34,701 bases of DNA from Firmicutes bacterium UBA995 (lineage in GTDB: Bacteria; Bacillota; Sulfobacillia; UBA995). Location of the stretch: the NCBI GenBank assembly GCA_002291985.1, contig DBBB01000129.1:466-35166 (forward strand). The letters run 5' to 3'. Made by a program: the position numbers and the translations under genes. Below are positions 15,616 to 23,216 of the stretch, piece by piece. Position 1 is the first letter of the stretch. Each line of letters begins with the position of its first letter. The notes beneath the pieces were generated by a model. The model did not search any database and was not told the origin of the DNA. It saw nothing but the letters and a program-made list of their open reading frames with translations.

Positions 15616-17097
15616 CTAGCCGTGGAGCGCCAGCAGGTAGGGCATGCCGATTCCCAGCAACAGTACCAGGAAGATGGCGCCGAAGATCAACCCGAGCAAC
15701 CAGAAGTCGCGGCGGCTCACATAACCGCTGCCATAGTACACGGGGGCCGGTCCGGTGGCGTAGGGGGTGAGGATGCCCATGAGGCCCAGAGAATATGCCA
15801 GGAGCAAGGCGTAGGGCTTCAGGGGGAAGTCGGGGATGGCGGCGCCGACGCCCAGGAACACCGGGAGCAGGGCGGCAGCATGAGCGGTTATGCTCGCGAA
15901 CATGTAGTGGACGATGAAGAAGATGGCCACGAGGATGCCCGCCAAAAGGACGACGGGGAAGCCGGCGAGGGCCGCAGCCACCCCCTCCGCGAACCAGGCG
16001 ACGAAGCCAACTCTGCTCAATCCGCCGGCCATGGCGACGAGGGTCGCGAACCACACCAGGGCGTTCCATGCCGGTCGGTTACCCAGCACATCATCCCAGG
16101 ACACAACGCGGGTCAGCAGCATGAGCGCGAAGGCCACCAGTGCTACGGTGGTAGCGTTGATCTGAGCCCGGGCGAAGATCCACAACCCCAGTGCCAACAA
16201 GGCCAGGATCAACATGGTGATCTCTCGAACGCTCAGCCCGCCAAGCTTCTTGAGTTCCTTGCCCGCCCAGGTCGGAACCTCTTCACTGGCCTTGATGATG
16301 GGGGGATACAGCTTGTAGATCACCAGGGGCAGCGTGGCAATCAGCAATAGCCCTATCGGCAGGAATCCGACAAACCATTCGGACCAGGTGATGTTGAGCC
16401 CGATGGTCTCGGCGATCAGTCCTACGGCCAGGACATTGGGAGCGAGCCCTGTCAGGAACATGGAACTGGTCACGGCCTGCCCCGCAAAAGCGGTCCACAT
16501 GATGTACGCGCCCATCTTGCGGGAAGTCTCGCCCGGTTCCGACCCGTACAGGGTGGGGATATTGCGGGCGACAGGGTAGATGGTCCCGCCGCTCCGGGCA
16601 GTGTTAGAGGGCATGAAGGGCGCCAGTGCCAGGTCGGAAATGGTCGTGGCATATCCCAGGCCCAGCGTCCGCCGGCCGAGGAGTTTCACCAGTCCGAGCG
16701 ACACCCGCTTGCCCAGTCCCGTCTTCTCGTAGCCCAGGGCGAACATGAAGGCCACGAAGATCAACCATACCGTCAGGTCGGTGAAACCGGAGAGAGCCCA
16801 GCGGATCGCATCTCCCGGCTTCGCCTCGACGATACCTGCGGCTGCCGCCAGCGTTACGCCTGCCAGCCCGACCACTGCTCCCGGGAAGGGCTCGAGGATC
16901 AGGGCCGCCACGACTGCGGCAAACAATGCGAAGAACTGCCAGGCTGCGGGAGTCAGCCCGCCGGGAACGGGGATGATGAGGATGACAATACCGATCGCCA
17001 CGGGAACTGCCATACGCCACCAGGTCTTGATCGCAGACGCCTCCTTCGGGTGTGTTCTCGGCCCTCGGAGCGCCTGCCCCGAGGGCTCGTGCCGCAT
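15616..17097 (-). CDS. DASS (SLC13/CitT-type) dicarboxylate transporter
   Basis: This is an integral membrane carrier of the divalent anion:sodium symporter/CitT-TtdT group. It has about a dozen hydrophobic segments, the SNTARSGGTIYPVARNIP substrate motif, LTGLAPNVLAVGL, and a C-terminal TPYATGPAPVYYGSGYVSRR block typical of citrate/tartrate:succinate antiporters. Likely substrates are C4 or C6 di/tricarboxylates or hydroxy acids. The start is uncertain. The coordinate given is the longest reasonable ATG (17097, 493 residues), but it has no SD. AAGGAGG at 17040-17046 points instead, with 8-nt spacing, to an in-frame ATC at 17031 (471 residues), which removes a non-hydrophobic, family-unlike N-terminus. 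ATG 17013 is 26 nt from that SD. It follows the LarA-like gene by 88 nt, suggesting import of that enzyme's substrate. Confidence 0.93.
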   Translation of the reverse strand: MRHEPSGQALRGPRTHPKEASAIKTWWRMAVPVAIGIVILIIPVPGGLTPAAWQFFALFAAVVAALILEPFPGAVVGLAGVTLAAAAGIVEAKPGDAIRWALSGFTDLTVWLIFVAFMFALGYEKTGLGKRVSLGLVKLLGRRTLGLGYATTISDLALAPFMPSNTARSGGTIYPVARNIPTLYGSEPGETSRKMGAYIMWTAFAGQAVTSSMFLTGLAPNVLAVGLIAETIGLNITWSEWFVGFLPIGLLLIATLPLVIYKLYPPIIKASEEVPTWAGKELKKLGGLSVREITMLILALLALGLWIFARAQINATTVALVAFALMLLTRVVSWDDVLGNRPAWNALVWFATLVAMAGGLSRVGFVAWFAEGVAAALAGFPVVLLAGILVAIFFIVHYMFASITAHAAALLPVFLGVGAAIPDFPLKPYALLLAYSLGLMGILTPYATGPAPVYYGSGYVSRRDFWLLGLIFGAIFLVLLLGIGMPYLLALHG

Positions 17098-17106
17098 GGA
17101 AAGGCC

Positions 17107-17121
17107 ATTCGACGAATTGTA
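17107..17121 (-). promoter_or_regulatory. AT-rich patch with TACAAT and an 11-bp palindrome before the transporter
   Basis: On the minus strand TACAAT (17121-17116) resembles a -10 box and is followed by ATTCGTCGAAT (17117-17107), an 11-bp palindrome around one central base. No good -35 box was found 16-18 bp upstream, so an activator-dependent promoter or operator is only a possibility. Transcription from here would start near 17110, leaving about 78 nt before the ATC candidate start but only about 12 nt before ATG 17097. Confidence 0.25.
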
Positions 17122-17185
17122 TGATCCTTCCTCCCTTGCGCCGGAGTGCCCTCCGCCTGCCAGCCCGCCGGGTGCCGGGGGGCGC

Positions 17186-18433
17186 CTAACCCACTGCCGG
17201 CAGGGTGCTGCCCGCATAGGGCATGAGGATCACCTGCGCACCGGGGTCCTGGTCGTGAAGAGCGGCGTCGAGCGCGGCCTGCGCTGAAGGGAAGGGCTCC
17301 ATCCACAGCCGCCGGACCATGGTCTCCGGCAGATCGGACACCAGGAAAATCCGGGACTCCATGGCCACCCGGGCGATGGCGGCAGCCTTGTGCCCACCGA
17401 GCTGGAACTGCCGGCGGATGCGCTCGACCACGCTTGCCGGCGAGGCGGCAGCCGCGATCCACTCCTCGAATACCCGCTCGCCATAACCTTCGACGCAGGA
17501 AGCCACCAGGACGATCACGCCGCCGGGCCTCACCGCCTGGGCGGCGTTGTCCAGGGCTTTCTGGGCCTGGTACACGTTCAGATCCTTGGGATGTCCCCCC
17601 GGGCTGGCCACGACGATGGCGGCCCGCCCGGGGATCGTCACCTTGAACATCCGGTCGGCCAGTCCACATCCCTGGCGGTGGGCGTGGGTCACGTGTCCCG
17701 CGACCGCGCCCACTACCGTCTTGGACTCATCCAGGATGACGTTGAGGATGAAGTCGATGCCGACCAGGGCTGCAGCTTCCTCGATATCGCCTCGAACGGG
17801 ATTGCCGTTCAGCCGCCCGGGCGCGGCCCCCGGTTCAAGCATGAGCGAGTGGTTGGCCTCGATGGTGGCCCGCCCGCAGACGCCGGGGACCAGCGACTTG
17901 CTGCCACCGCTGTAGCCGGCGAAATAGTGAGGGTCGATGTTGGCCAGGGCCACGCGGATATCCGCCTCAACCACCGTGCGGAACACGTCCACAGGCGTGC
18001 CGCGCCGGGTGGTGCCCACGCGGACCACATCGTCCGGGTCGGAGTCGATGCACCGTACGCTATCATACATCTGTTCTCCGGCCAGCCTTCGCCTTTCCTC
18101 GGGGGTATGTCCTCTATGGATGCCCAGGCCGAACACCACCGTCGCGTTTTCACGGTCGACTCCCGCCTCGTCGAGTTCGGCCATCACTTCCGGCAGCATG
18201 AGATGGGTCGGGCAGGGGCGAGTGATGTCGCTGGCCAGCACCACCACCTTCTGGCCCGGCTTGACCAGCTCGCGCAACCGGGGCGAGGCGATGGGTTGTG
18301 CCATCGCCCGGCGGATGATGGCCTGCGCGTTTTCCGTGGCCGCCACCACGCCCGTGTGCAGCGTACATAGAACGCGCTCATCGTCCAGCGTGAGTTGAAC
18401 TTTGCCCCGTCCGAATCCGAGTTGCACGTCCAA
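17186..18433 (-). CDS. LarA family (nickel-pincer) 2-hydroxyacid racemase/epimerase
   Basis: This 415-residue member of the LarA/DUF2088 family uses the nickel pincer nucleotide to invert the 2-carbon of hydroxy acids. The residues that hold cofactor and catalyse hydride transfer in lactate racemase are all present at nearly fixed offsets: D69 and R72 (SDITRP), H106 (GLGIHRGHT), H169 (DPHYFAGYSGG), K179 (SGGSK, cofactor-linking lysine) and H195. The family contains lactate, malate, hydroxyglutarate, phenyllactate and aldonate enzymes, so lactate is not assured. TTG 18433 is used because GGGGGG sits 9 nt upstream and the product then starts MDVQLGFGRGKV; TTG 18442 and GTG 18427 are alternatives. 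No larB, larC or larE is in the window. It is 53 nt downstream of the DUF6584-like gene and upstream of the carboxylate carrier. Confidence 0.9.
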   Translation of the reverse strand: MDVQLGFGRGKVQLTLDDERVLCTLHTGVVAATENAQAIIRRAMAQPIASPRLRELVKPGQKVVVLASDITRPCPTHLMLPEVMAELDEAGVDRENATVVFGLGIHRGHTPEERRRLAGEQMYDSVRCIDSDPDDVVRVGTTRRGTPVDVFRTVVEADIRVALANIDPHYFAGYSGGSKSLVPGVCGRATIEANHSLMLEPGAAPGRLNGNPVRGDIEEAAALVGIDFILNVILDESKTVVGAVAGHVTHAHRQGCGLADRMFKVTIPGRAAIVVASPGGHPKDLNVYQAQKALDNAAQAVRPGGVIVLVASCVEGYGERVFEEWIAAAASPASVVERIRRQFQLGGHKAAAIARVAMESRIFLVSDLPETMVRRLWMEPFPSAQAALDAALHDQDPGAQVILMPYAGSTLPAVG

Positions 18434-18486
18434 TCCATCCAACCCCCCATCATGGATGTCGCGGTCGTCGTCAGGCGGGACGCAGT

Positions 18487-19005
18487 CTAACCCTCGAGCC
18501 AGCCGATCACCGTCCAAAGACCGATCAGGGCAAGACCCACGAGGGCGATGGTGGCGGCAATGCCTCCAGCCGCGCAGCCGATCTCTCCGGGGGTCGTCTT
18601 CCATCGCTCCCTGCCCCTCAAGCCAAACTCCGGATAGTAGGGGTGTCTCCTCGCGCACTCGTTTTGGAGGGCGAGAAGCCGCTCCTGGGCACAGGCCTCC
18701 AGGCGCCCGATGTCCCCCTTGAACTTCAGGGCGAGGAGCATTCTGAGCGGGTCGTGGCCGCAGGATCGCTCGAATTCCCGGCAGGCTGCCTGCATCTCGG
18801 GGTCCGGGAGAGCTTCCAGATACCAGTAACGGCCGGCCATCGCCGGGAAGCCCAGTTTCGCATAGATGCGGGCCAACTCGCCGCGCAACCGGAGGTCATT
18901 CGGATGGGTTGCCAGGAGGCCATGCAGCCGATCTCGCGCCCGCCCGAGGTTACCCGCCGTGACATCCCGGCGCACTCTCTCAAGGCCTGATTCTCGCCCG
19001 GTCAA
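18487..19005 (-). CDS. DUF6584-like helical-repeat protein with C-terminal membrane helix
   Basis: The 172-residue protein has an N-terminal tetratricopeptide-like pair of helices (RARDRLHGLLATHPNDLRLR, then GELARIYAKLGFPAMAGRYW) followed by YLEALPDPEMQAACREFE. This matches what I know of DUF6584, a small family in Bacillota without known function. A C-terminal hydrophobic segment (GGIAATIALVGLALIGLWTV) would anchor it in the membrane with the repeat inside the cell. TTG 19005 has GGGAGGAGG at 8 nt. It is the first gene of the minus-strand run leading to the racemase and transporter, and is divergent from rplM. A functional link to those genes is not evident. Confidence 0.75.
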   Translation of the reverse strand: MTGRESGLERVRRDVTAGNLGRARDRLHGLLATHPNDLRLRGELARIYAKLGFPAMAGRYWYLEALPDPEMQAACREFERSCGHDPLRMLLALKFKGDIGRLEACAQERLLALQNECARRHPYYPEFGLRGRERWKTTPGEIGCAAGGIAATIALVGLALIGLWTVIGWLEG

Positions 19006-19146
19006 GCGATCAGCCTCCTCCCTCGTTCCGCGGCGGCGTCGGAATCATCATTTCCTTCGTCCTCGCAGGTGGTGGAACCTCCCGGTAAACGCGGCCCTCA
19101 CATGATGGACCGTGCCGGGGGTCTGAACACCGGCAAGGTACACGGG

Positions 19147-19179
19147 CGGCGTTTCCCGTTCACAACGGCGTTCCCCGTT
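19147..19179. repeat. Two tandem 14-bp direct repeats upstream of the rplM promoter
   Basis: CGGCGTTTCCCGTT (19147-19160) and CGGCGTTCCCCGTT (19166-19179) match at 13 of 14 positions. Their starts are 19 bp apart, close to two helical turns, so both would face the same side of DNA. The second copy ends 3 bp before the -35 box at 19183, a typical place for an activator or upstream element. Confidence 0.5.
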
Positions 19180-19182
19180 TCC

Positions 19183-19211
19183 TTGACAGCGGCAGACTGG
19201 TAAACTAGAAT
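19183..19211 (+). promoter_or_regulatory. Sigma-A promoter of rplM-rpsI
   Basis: A perfect -35 box TTGACA (19183-19188), a 17-bp spacer and the -10 box TAGAAT (19206-19211) precede rplM. The start site would be near 19218, leaving a leader of only about 23 nt before the TTG at 19241. That leaves no room for a long leader structure between promoter and gene. Confidence 0.8.
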
Positions 19212-19240
19212 GGTCCTGTGTCCGGGAAGGGGACTGACGC

Positions 19241-19672
19241 TTGAGGACGACTTACATGGCCTGTCCGACAGATATCAAGCGAGAATGGTATGTTGTCGAT
19301 GCCAGCAACCGGCCTCTGGGACGGCTGGCGACTCAGGTTGCCGCGATGTTACGGGGCAAACACAAGCCGACTTTCACCCCGTTCCTCGATACCGGCGATC
19401 ATGTCATCGTGATCAACGCCGAAAAGGTCGCCCTTACCGGTCGCAAGCTCGATCAGAAGTTTCATTTCCGCCATTCCGGATACCCGGGAGGGGCTCGTTT
19501 CATAAGCTATCGCCGCTTGTTGGCCGAGCACCCGGAACGAGTCATCGAGCTGGCGGTGAAAGGGATGCTCCCCCATAATCGACTGGGTCGGGCCATGGCG
19601 CGCAAGTTGAAGGTGTACCGGGGGCCGGTCCACCCCCACGAAGCTCAGAAGCCGCAGCCACTCGGAGGGTGA
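19241..19672 (+). CDS. rplM: Large ribosomal subunit protein uL13
   Basis: uL13 is an early-assembling 50S subunit protein. The 143 residues and conserved blocks (REWYVVDASNRPLGRLATQ, GKHKPTFTPFLDTGDHVIVI, AVKGMLPHNRLGR, HPHEAQKP) leave no doubt. TTG 19241 is preferred over ATG 19256 because the product then begins MRTTYMA, like the MRTT-MA start of Bacillus uL13, and GGGAAGGGG lies about 10 nt upstream. It is followed by rpsI after 1 nt, the usual bacterial pairing. Confidence 0.98.
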   Translation: MRTTYMACPTDIKREWYVVDASNRPLGRLATQVAAMLRGKHKPTFTPFLDTGDHVIVINAEKVALTGRKLDQKFHFRHSGYPGGARFISYRRLLAEHPERVIELAVKGMLPHNRLGRAMARKLKVYRGPVHPHEAQKPQPLGG

Positions 19673-19673
19673 T

Positions 19674-20072
19674 ATGCCGGATATTGAGGGTTGCTTTTAT
19701 GCGACCGGCCGACGGAAAGAGGCGGTCGCCCGTGTCAGGTTGATCTCCGGCCGGGGTGACTTGTCGATCAACGGCCGGTCACTCGAGCAGTATTTCCCGA
19801 GCCAGGTGCTCCAAGCGGTCGTCAAGTCCCCCTTGCGGTTGACCGATGCCGAGGGGAAATATGACGTACTGGCCGCCGTTAACGGCGGAGGCGTGGCGGG
19901 TCAGGCGGGCGCGGTTCGCCTCGGCATTGCCCGGGCATTGTTGAAGGTTGATGCGGGGCTCCGGACTTCGCTCAAGAAAGAAGGATTCCTGACCCGAGAT
20001 CCCCGCGTCAAGGAGAGGCGCAAGTATGGACTGAAGAAAGCTCGCAAGGCGCCCCAGTTCAGCAAGAGATAG
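19674..20072 (+). CDS. rpsI: Small ribosomal subunit protein uS9
   Basis: uS9 contacts P-site tRNA in the 30S subunit through its basic C-terminal tail. The 132 residues include the N-terminal YATGRRKEAVARVRL, the central VNGGGVAGQAGAVRLGIARAL, and the tail RKYGLKKARKAPQFSKR ending in the conserved SKR. ATG 19674 has GGAGGG 2-8 nt upstream inside the end of rplM, so the two are translationally coupled. Confidence 0.98.
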   Translation: MPDIEGCFYATGRRKEAVARVRLISGRGDLSINGRSLEQYFPSQVLQAVVKSPLRLTDAEGKYDVLAAVNGGGVAGQAGAVRLGIARALLKVDAGLRTSLKKEGFLTRDPRVKERRKYGLKKARKAPQFSKR

Positions 20073-20135
20073 ATTCGCGTACCCTGTCCTGATCCCCGCC
20101 GTCCCCGGCATATGGGTTGATGGTGGGGACTTCTG

Positions 20136-20246
20136 TTGCTGCGACCGCGCCGCTTGCTGATGATCCTGGTGGCAGCTTGCCTTGCCGGCTGGCTGTTCCC
20201 GCCGCTTGGCCCCGCCATTCCTCCCGTGATGCCTGCAACCGCCTGA
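20136..20246 (+). CDS. Possible 36-residue hydrophobic peptide
   Basis: TTG 20136, 7 nt after GGTGGGG, opens a 36-codon frame that looks like a signal anchor: basic start MLRPRRLL, hydrophobic core MILVAACLAGWLFPPLG, then a Pro-rich end. In many Bacillota the gene after rpsI is cwlD, an amidase with exactly such an N-terminal anchor. This could be the decayed start of that gene, but no amidase motif follows in any frame. It may also be a chance ORF. Confidence 0.25.
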   Translation: MLRPRRLLMILVAACLAGWLFPPLGPAIPPVMPATA

Positions 20247-20306
20247 CCGGCGGAACGCAGGGTCGTATTGGACCCGTCCATTTCCCGTAATGACCGGCGC
20301 CCGGTA

Positions 20307-20320
20307 CCATCCCGGGATGG
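20307..20320. promoter_or_regulatory. Perfect 14-bp palindrome upstream of ord, candidate operator
   Basis: CCATCCCGGGATGG reads the same on both strands and lies 119 nt before the ord start, in the non-coding gap where operon control would be expected. No regulator gene adjoins the operon. The GC-rich background makes chance palindromes somewhat likelier. Confidence 0.35.
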
Positions 20321-20438
20321 CTTGAGCAGGCAGAGGCCACAATAGGGGGACGGACGGAATTCCTTTCCCTGCGGGGAGGATCTGGGGCATTTATGCAAGA
20401 ACGTATAGGCGTAACCGACCGAGAAGGGAGCGCTCAAA

Positions 20439-21482
20439 GTGGACGTTACGCGAATCCTCCACTGGGGTGTGGGGGAGATGGGGGCGGGCATGGTCCGCCT
20501 GGTCCAGGAGATTCCCAGCCTGCGCAGCGTCAGTGCGGTGGTGCGGTCCGGCCCCAAGGAAGGCAAGGACCTCGGAGAATTGGCGGGACTATCCCGCCCG
20601 CTCGGCATCAAGGCGGTGAGCGAGCCGGCCCGGGCCCAAAGGGAAACGCCTGCTGACCTGGCTCTCCACGCTACCGGCTCTTTCACCCGCGAGGTATTCC
20701 CCCAGCTGGAAGCCCTGGTCGACCTGAAGCTTGATGTCATAACCGTCGCCGAGGAAATGGCCGCGCCGTGGAGGCGCGAACCGGAACTGGCGGCAAGGCT
20801 CGATCGACTGGCTCGCGAACGGGGAGTCACCGTGCTGGGGACGGGGATCAACCCCGGCTTCGTCCTCGATACCCTGATCATCGCGCTCACCGGAGCTTGC
20901 TGGGAGGTCCGCAAGATCCGGGCCGCCCGGGTCAACGACCTCAGCCCCTTCGGGCCGGTAGTGATGAAGACCCAGGGAGTGGGGACGACGCCCGAGGAGT
21001 TTGCCCGGGGAGTGGCCGCGGGGACGATCGTCGGCCACATCGGATTCCCCGAGTCGATGCGTATGATCGCCGACGCTCTGGGCTGGGCGCTCGACAAGAT
21101 CGAGGAATCGCGGGAGCCGATCATCTCCCGTACCCGCAGGCAGACCCGACATGTCCTCGTCGAGCCGGGCATGGTGGCCGGGTGCCGGCATACGGCGCGG
21201 GGCTACATGAATGGCCAGGTGGTGATCGAGCTGGAGCATCCGCAGCAGGTCCTTCCCGGTACCGAGGGTACCGAGACGGGCGACTACATCTGGGTGGATG
21301 GCAACCCACCGCTGAACTTCGCGAACAAGCCGGAAATCCCCGGCGGGATCGGGACGATGGCGGTGGCGGTGAACTCCATACCCCTGGTGCGCAAAGCTCC
21401 ACCGGGGCTCGTCATGCAGCCGGATCTGCCCGTGCCCCGGGCCCTTTCCCGGCGGCCGGGTGGGGGAGGGAAGCAGGCGTGA
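20439..21482 (+). CDS. ord: 2,4-diaminopentanoate dehydrogenase
   Basis: Ord catalyses the NAD(P)-dependent oxidative deamination of 2,4-diaminopentanoate to 2-amino-4-oxopentanoate and ammonia, the step after ornithine 4,5-aminomutase. The 347 residues match the family. The N-terminal Rossmann loop is LHWGVGEMGAGMVR, and the dihydrodipicolinate-reductase-like centre carries TVLGTGINPGFVLDT and VNDLSPFGPVVMKTQGVG. GTG 20439 follows GAAGGGAG and gives the normal short N-terminus. Its last codons overlap ortA in GTGA. The gene order ord-ortA-ortB-oraS-oraE matches that of C. sticklandii, which fixes the assignment. Confidence 0.95.
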   Translation: MDVTRILHWGVGEMGAGMVRLVQEIPSLRSVSAVVRSGPKEGKDLGELAGLSRPLGIKAVSEPARAQRETPADLALHATGSFTREVFPQLEALVDLKLDVITVAEEMAAPWRREPELAARLDRLARERGVTVLGTGINPGFVLDTLIIALTGACWEVRKIRAARVNDLSPFGPVVMKTQGVGTTPEEFARGVAAGTIVGHIGFPESMRMIADALGWALDKIEESREPIISRTRRQTRHVLVEPGMVAGCRHTARGYMNGQVVIELEHPQQVLPGTEGTETGDYIWVDGNPPLNFANKPEIPGGIGTMAVAVNSIPLVRKAPPGLVMQPDLPVPRALSRRPGGGGKQA

Positions 21483-21802
21483 GCGACCAGGCGCGCCCGG
21501 GTGACTGGGTACAGATTCATCGAGTCGTGCTCCCTCCCGGCGAGCGCGCGCCCCAGGTCCCCCCGGACACCCAGGCCGTACCCCTGGAAATGTGGGTCAA
21601 GGGGTTTCTGCTCGGTGCAGCCGGACCGGGCGAGACGGCCAGCGTCCGGACGGTTACCGGTCGAGTGCTGGAGGGCCGGCTGGTGGGAATATGGCCGGCC
21701 CCCGGTCACGACTTCGGCGCGCCGGTTCCCGAACTGATGACGGTTGGCGGCGAAGTGCGCGCGCGACTGGCCCAGGGAGGGGGAGACGCAAACCGTGGGT
21801 AG
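21479..21802 (+). CDS. ortA: 2-amino-4-oxopentanoate thiolase, small subunit OrtA
   Basis: OrtA is the small partner of the PLP-dependent thiolase that splits 2-amino-4-oxopentanoate with CoA into alanine and acetyl-CoA. The 107-residue product starts at GTG 21479, overlapping the ord stop by 4 nt, with GGAGGG 7 nt upstream. Recognisable blocks are GDWVQIHRVVLPPGERAPQV, PLEMWVKGFL, and the C-terminal PAPGHDFGAPVPEL. It lies directly before the large subunit and overlaps it by 8 nt, so a 1:1 complex made by coupled translation is likely. Confidence 0.92.
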   Translation: MSDQARPGDWVQIHRVVLPPGERAPQVPPDTQAVPLEMWVKGFLLGAAGPGETASVRTVTGRVLEGRLVGIWPAPGHDFGAPVPELMTVGGEVRARLAQGGGDANRG

Positions 21803-23216
21803 AGACCTGTCTTACGCCGGGGTGATGGGCCGGCGTAACGAGATAATGTTGAAGGCGGTGGGCATCGACTACCGCACTTACTCCACCGGCGTACTGGCCT
21901 TCGATTATGAAGCGCTGATGGCGGAGGCCGGCGATGTGCAGGAGATCCGGCGCATCCAGCGGGAGACTCACGTCGGCGACACGCCGCTGTGGGAACTGGG
22001 CAACATTACCCGCCTGGTCCGCACCCTGGCCCCGCCGGGCAAGGGTGCCCGCATCTTCGTGAAGGATGAGGCAGCCAACCCCTCGGGCAGCTTCAAGGCG
22101 CGCCGTGCCGCGCTTTCCGTCTATAACGCGGCCCGCAAGGGCTATCCCGGGGTCTCTGCGGCGACGAGCGGGAACTACGGGGCGGCCGTGGCCTCCCAGG
22201 CGGCGATGAGGAGCGTCGGGTGCATCATCATCCAGGAAGTGTTCGACTCCCGGGGGATCGGCCAGCCGGAGATAGTGGAGAAAGGGCGGGCCTGCGAAGC
22301 CTACGGGGCGGAAGTAGTGCAGCTGACGGTAGGTCCCGAGCTGTTCTACGTGTTCCTTGTGACCCTTGAGGAAACCGGCTACTTCAACGCATCGCTCTAC
22401 ACGCCGTACTCCGTCGCCGGCATCGAGACTCTCGGCTACGAGTTGGCCGAGCAGATGGTAGCCCGGGAGGGTCGCCCGCCCGATGTGGTGGTGGTGACCC
22501 ATGCCGGGGGAGGCAATGTCACGGGGACCGCCCGCGGCCTGCGCAAGGCGGGGGCAACGGCCACCCAGGTCGTCGGCGTCAGCGTAGACCTGACCGGCTT
22601 ACACATGGCCAGCGATCGCGACTTCAACCGCAAGTCCTTCACCACCGGCCACACCGGATTCGGCATCCCCTTTGCCACCTGGCCCGACCGGGCGGACGTT
22701 CCGCGTAACGCCGCCCGGCCCCTGCGCTATCTCGACCGCCTGGTCCTCGTAACTCAGGGCGAGGTGTTCTACGTGACCGAGTTGCTTGCCCAGCTCGAGG
22801 GAATCGAACGCGGGCCTGCCGGGAACACCTCGCTGGCGGCGGCGATCGTCCTGGCTCAGGAACTGGACCGTGACCGGATCGTCGTCGTTCAGGAGACCGA
22901 ATACACGGGGGCCGGCAAACATCCCTGGGCCCAACTCACCTTCAGCTGCAAGAACGGCATCACCGTGGAGCGCGGCGACCCGGCTGACAACGCTCCCGGA
23001 CGCCGCATCGTCCTGCCGGAAGACCCCGCGCAACTGCGGGTGAAGGAGTTCCCCCTCGACAACATACGCCGCTCTTACCTGCGGAATGCCCTGAGTCAAG
23101 CCGGAGATCGCCGGCTGACTCCTGAGGATTATCGCTTCCTGGCCGATGAAATCGGCCAGGATGAGGATCAAGTGCGCTCCCTGCTCAAGGAGGCTGCAGC
23201 GAGTGAAGCGAACTGA
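21795..23216 (+). CDS. ortB: 2-amino-4-oxopentanoate thiolase, PLP subunit OrtB
   Basis: OrtB is the pyridoxal-phosphate subunit that performs thiolytic cleavage of 2-amino-4-oxopentanoate, giving alanine and acetyl-CoA. The 473-residue protein is a fold-type II enzyme related to threonine synthase. The PLP lysine is predicted at K101 (NPSGSFKARRA), with phosphate-binding VVTHAGGGNVTG and the SAATSGNYGAAVA loop. GTG 21795 is chosen for GGGAGGGGGAG about 9 nt upstream and a start (VGRDLSYAGVMGRRNEIMLK) typical of OrtB. It overlaps ortA by 8 nt and the mutase gene by 14 nt. Confidence 0.95.
   Translation: MGRDLSYAGVMGRRNEIMLKAVGIDYRTYSTGVLAFDYEALMAEAGDVQEIRRIQRETHVGDTPLWELGNITRLVRTLAPPGKGARIFVKDEAANPSGSFKARRAALSVYNAARKGYPGVSAATSGNYGAAVASQAAMRSVGCIIIQEVFDSRGIGQPEIVEKGRACEAYGAEVVQLTVGPELFYVFLVTLEETGYFNASLYTPYSVAGIETLGYELAEQMVAREGRPPDVVVVTHAGGGNVTGTARGLRKAGATATQVVGVSVDLTGLHMASDRDFNRKSFTTGHTGFGIPFATWPDRADVPRNAARPLRYLDRLVLVTQGEVFYVTELLAQLEGIERGPAGNTSLAAAIVLAQELDRDRIVVVQETEYTGAGKHPWAQLTFSCKNGITVERGDPADNAPGRRIVLPEDPAQLRVKEFPLDNIRRSYLRNALSQAGDRRLTPEDYRFLADEIGQDEDQVRSLLKEAAASEAN

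Larger units (their letters stand above)
20073..20438. other. 366-bp gap between rpsI and the ornithine operon
   Basis: This stretch holds one possible short ORF (20136-20246) and one perfect palindrome (20307-20320), each listed separately. I found no convincing sigma-A promoter, sigma-54 site, T-box or cobalamin riboswitch on the plus strand, although transcription of the ornithine operon should begin here. No clear intrinsic terminator for rplM-rpsI is visible; GTCCCC (20101-20106) and GGGGAC (20125-20130) can pair over an 18-nt loop, but no T-run follows. Confidence 0.5.

Noticed and set aside
19873..19888. Perfect 16-bp palindrome CCGCCGTTAACGGCGG
   Set aside because: It lies in rpsI and encodes the conserved AVNGGG loop of uS9, so protein constraint explains it.
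20168..20190. Sigma-54-like TGGCA...TTGCC upstream of the ornithine operon
   Set aside because: Spacing between the GG and GC elements is one base too long, and no enhancer-binding protein gene is near.
20295..20320. T-box-like string (GGGATGGTACCGGG) on the minus strand
   Set aside because: No specifier stem or terminator surrounds it and no minus-strand gene lies downstream; it is part of the listed palindrome.
20768..21802. Long plus-strand frame overlapping ord
   Set aside because: Only its last 107 codons (ortA) are real; the upstream part is ord read in another frame, rich in Arg and Gly.
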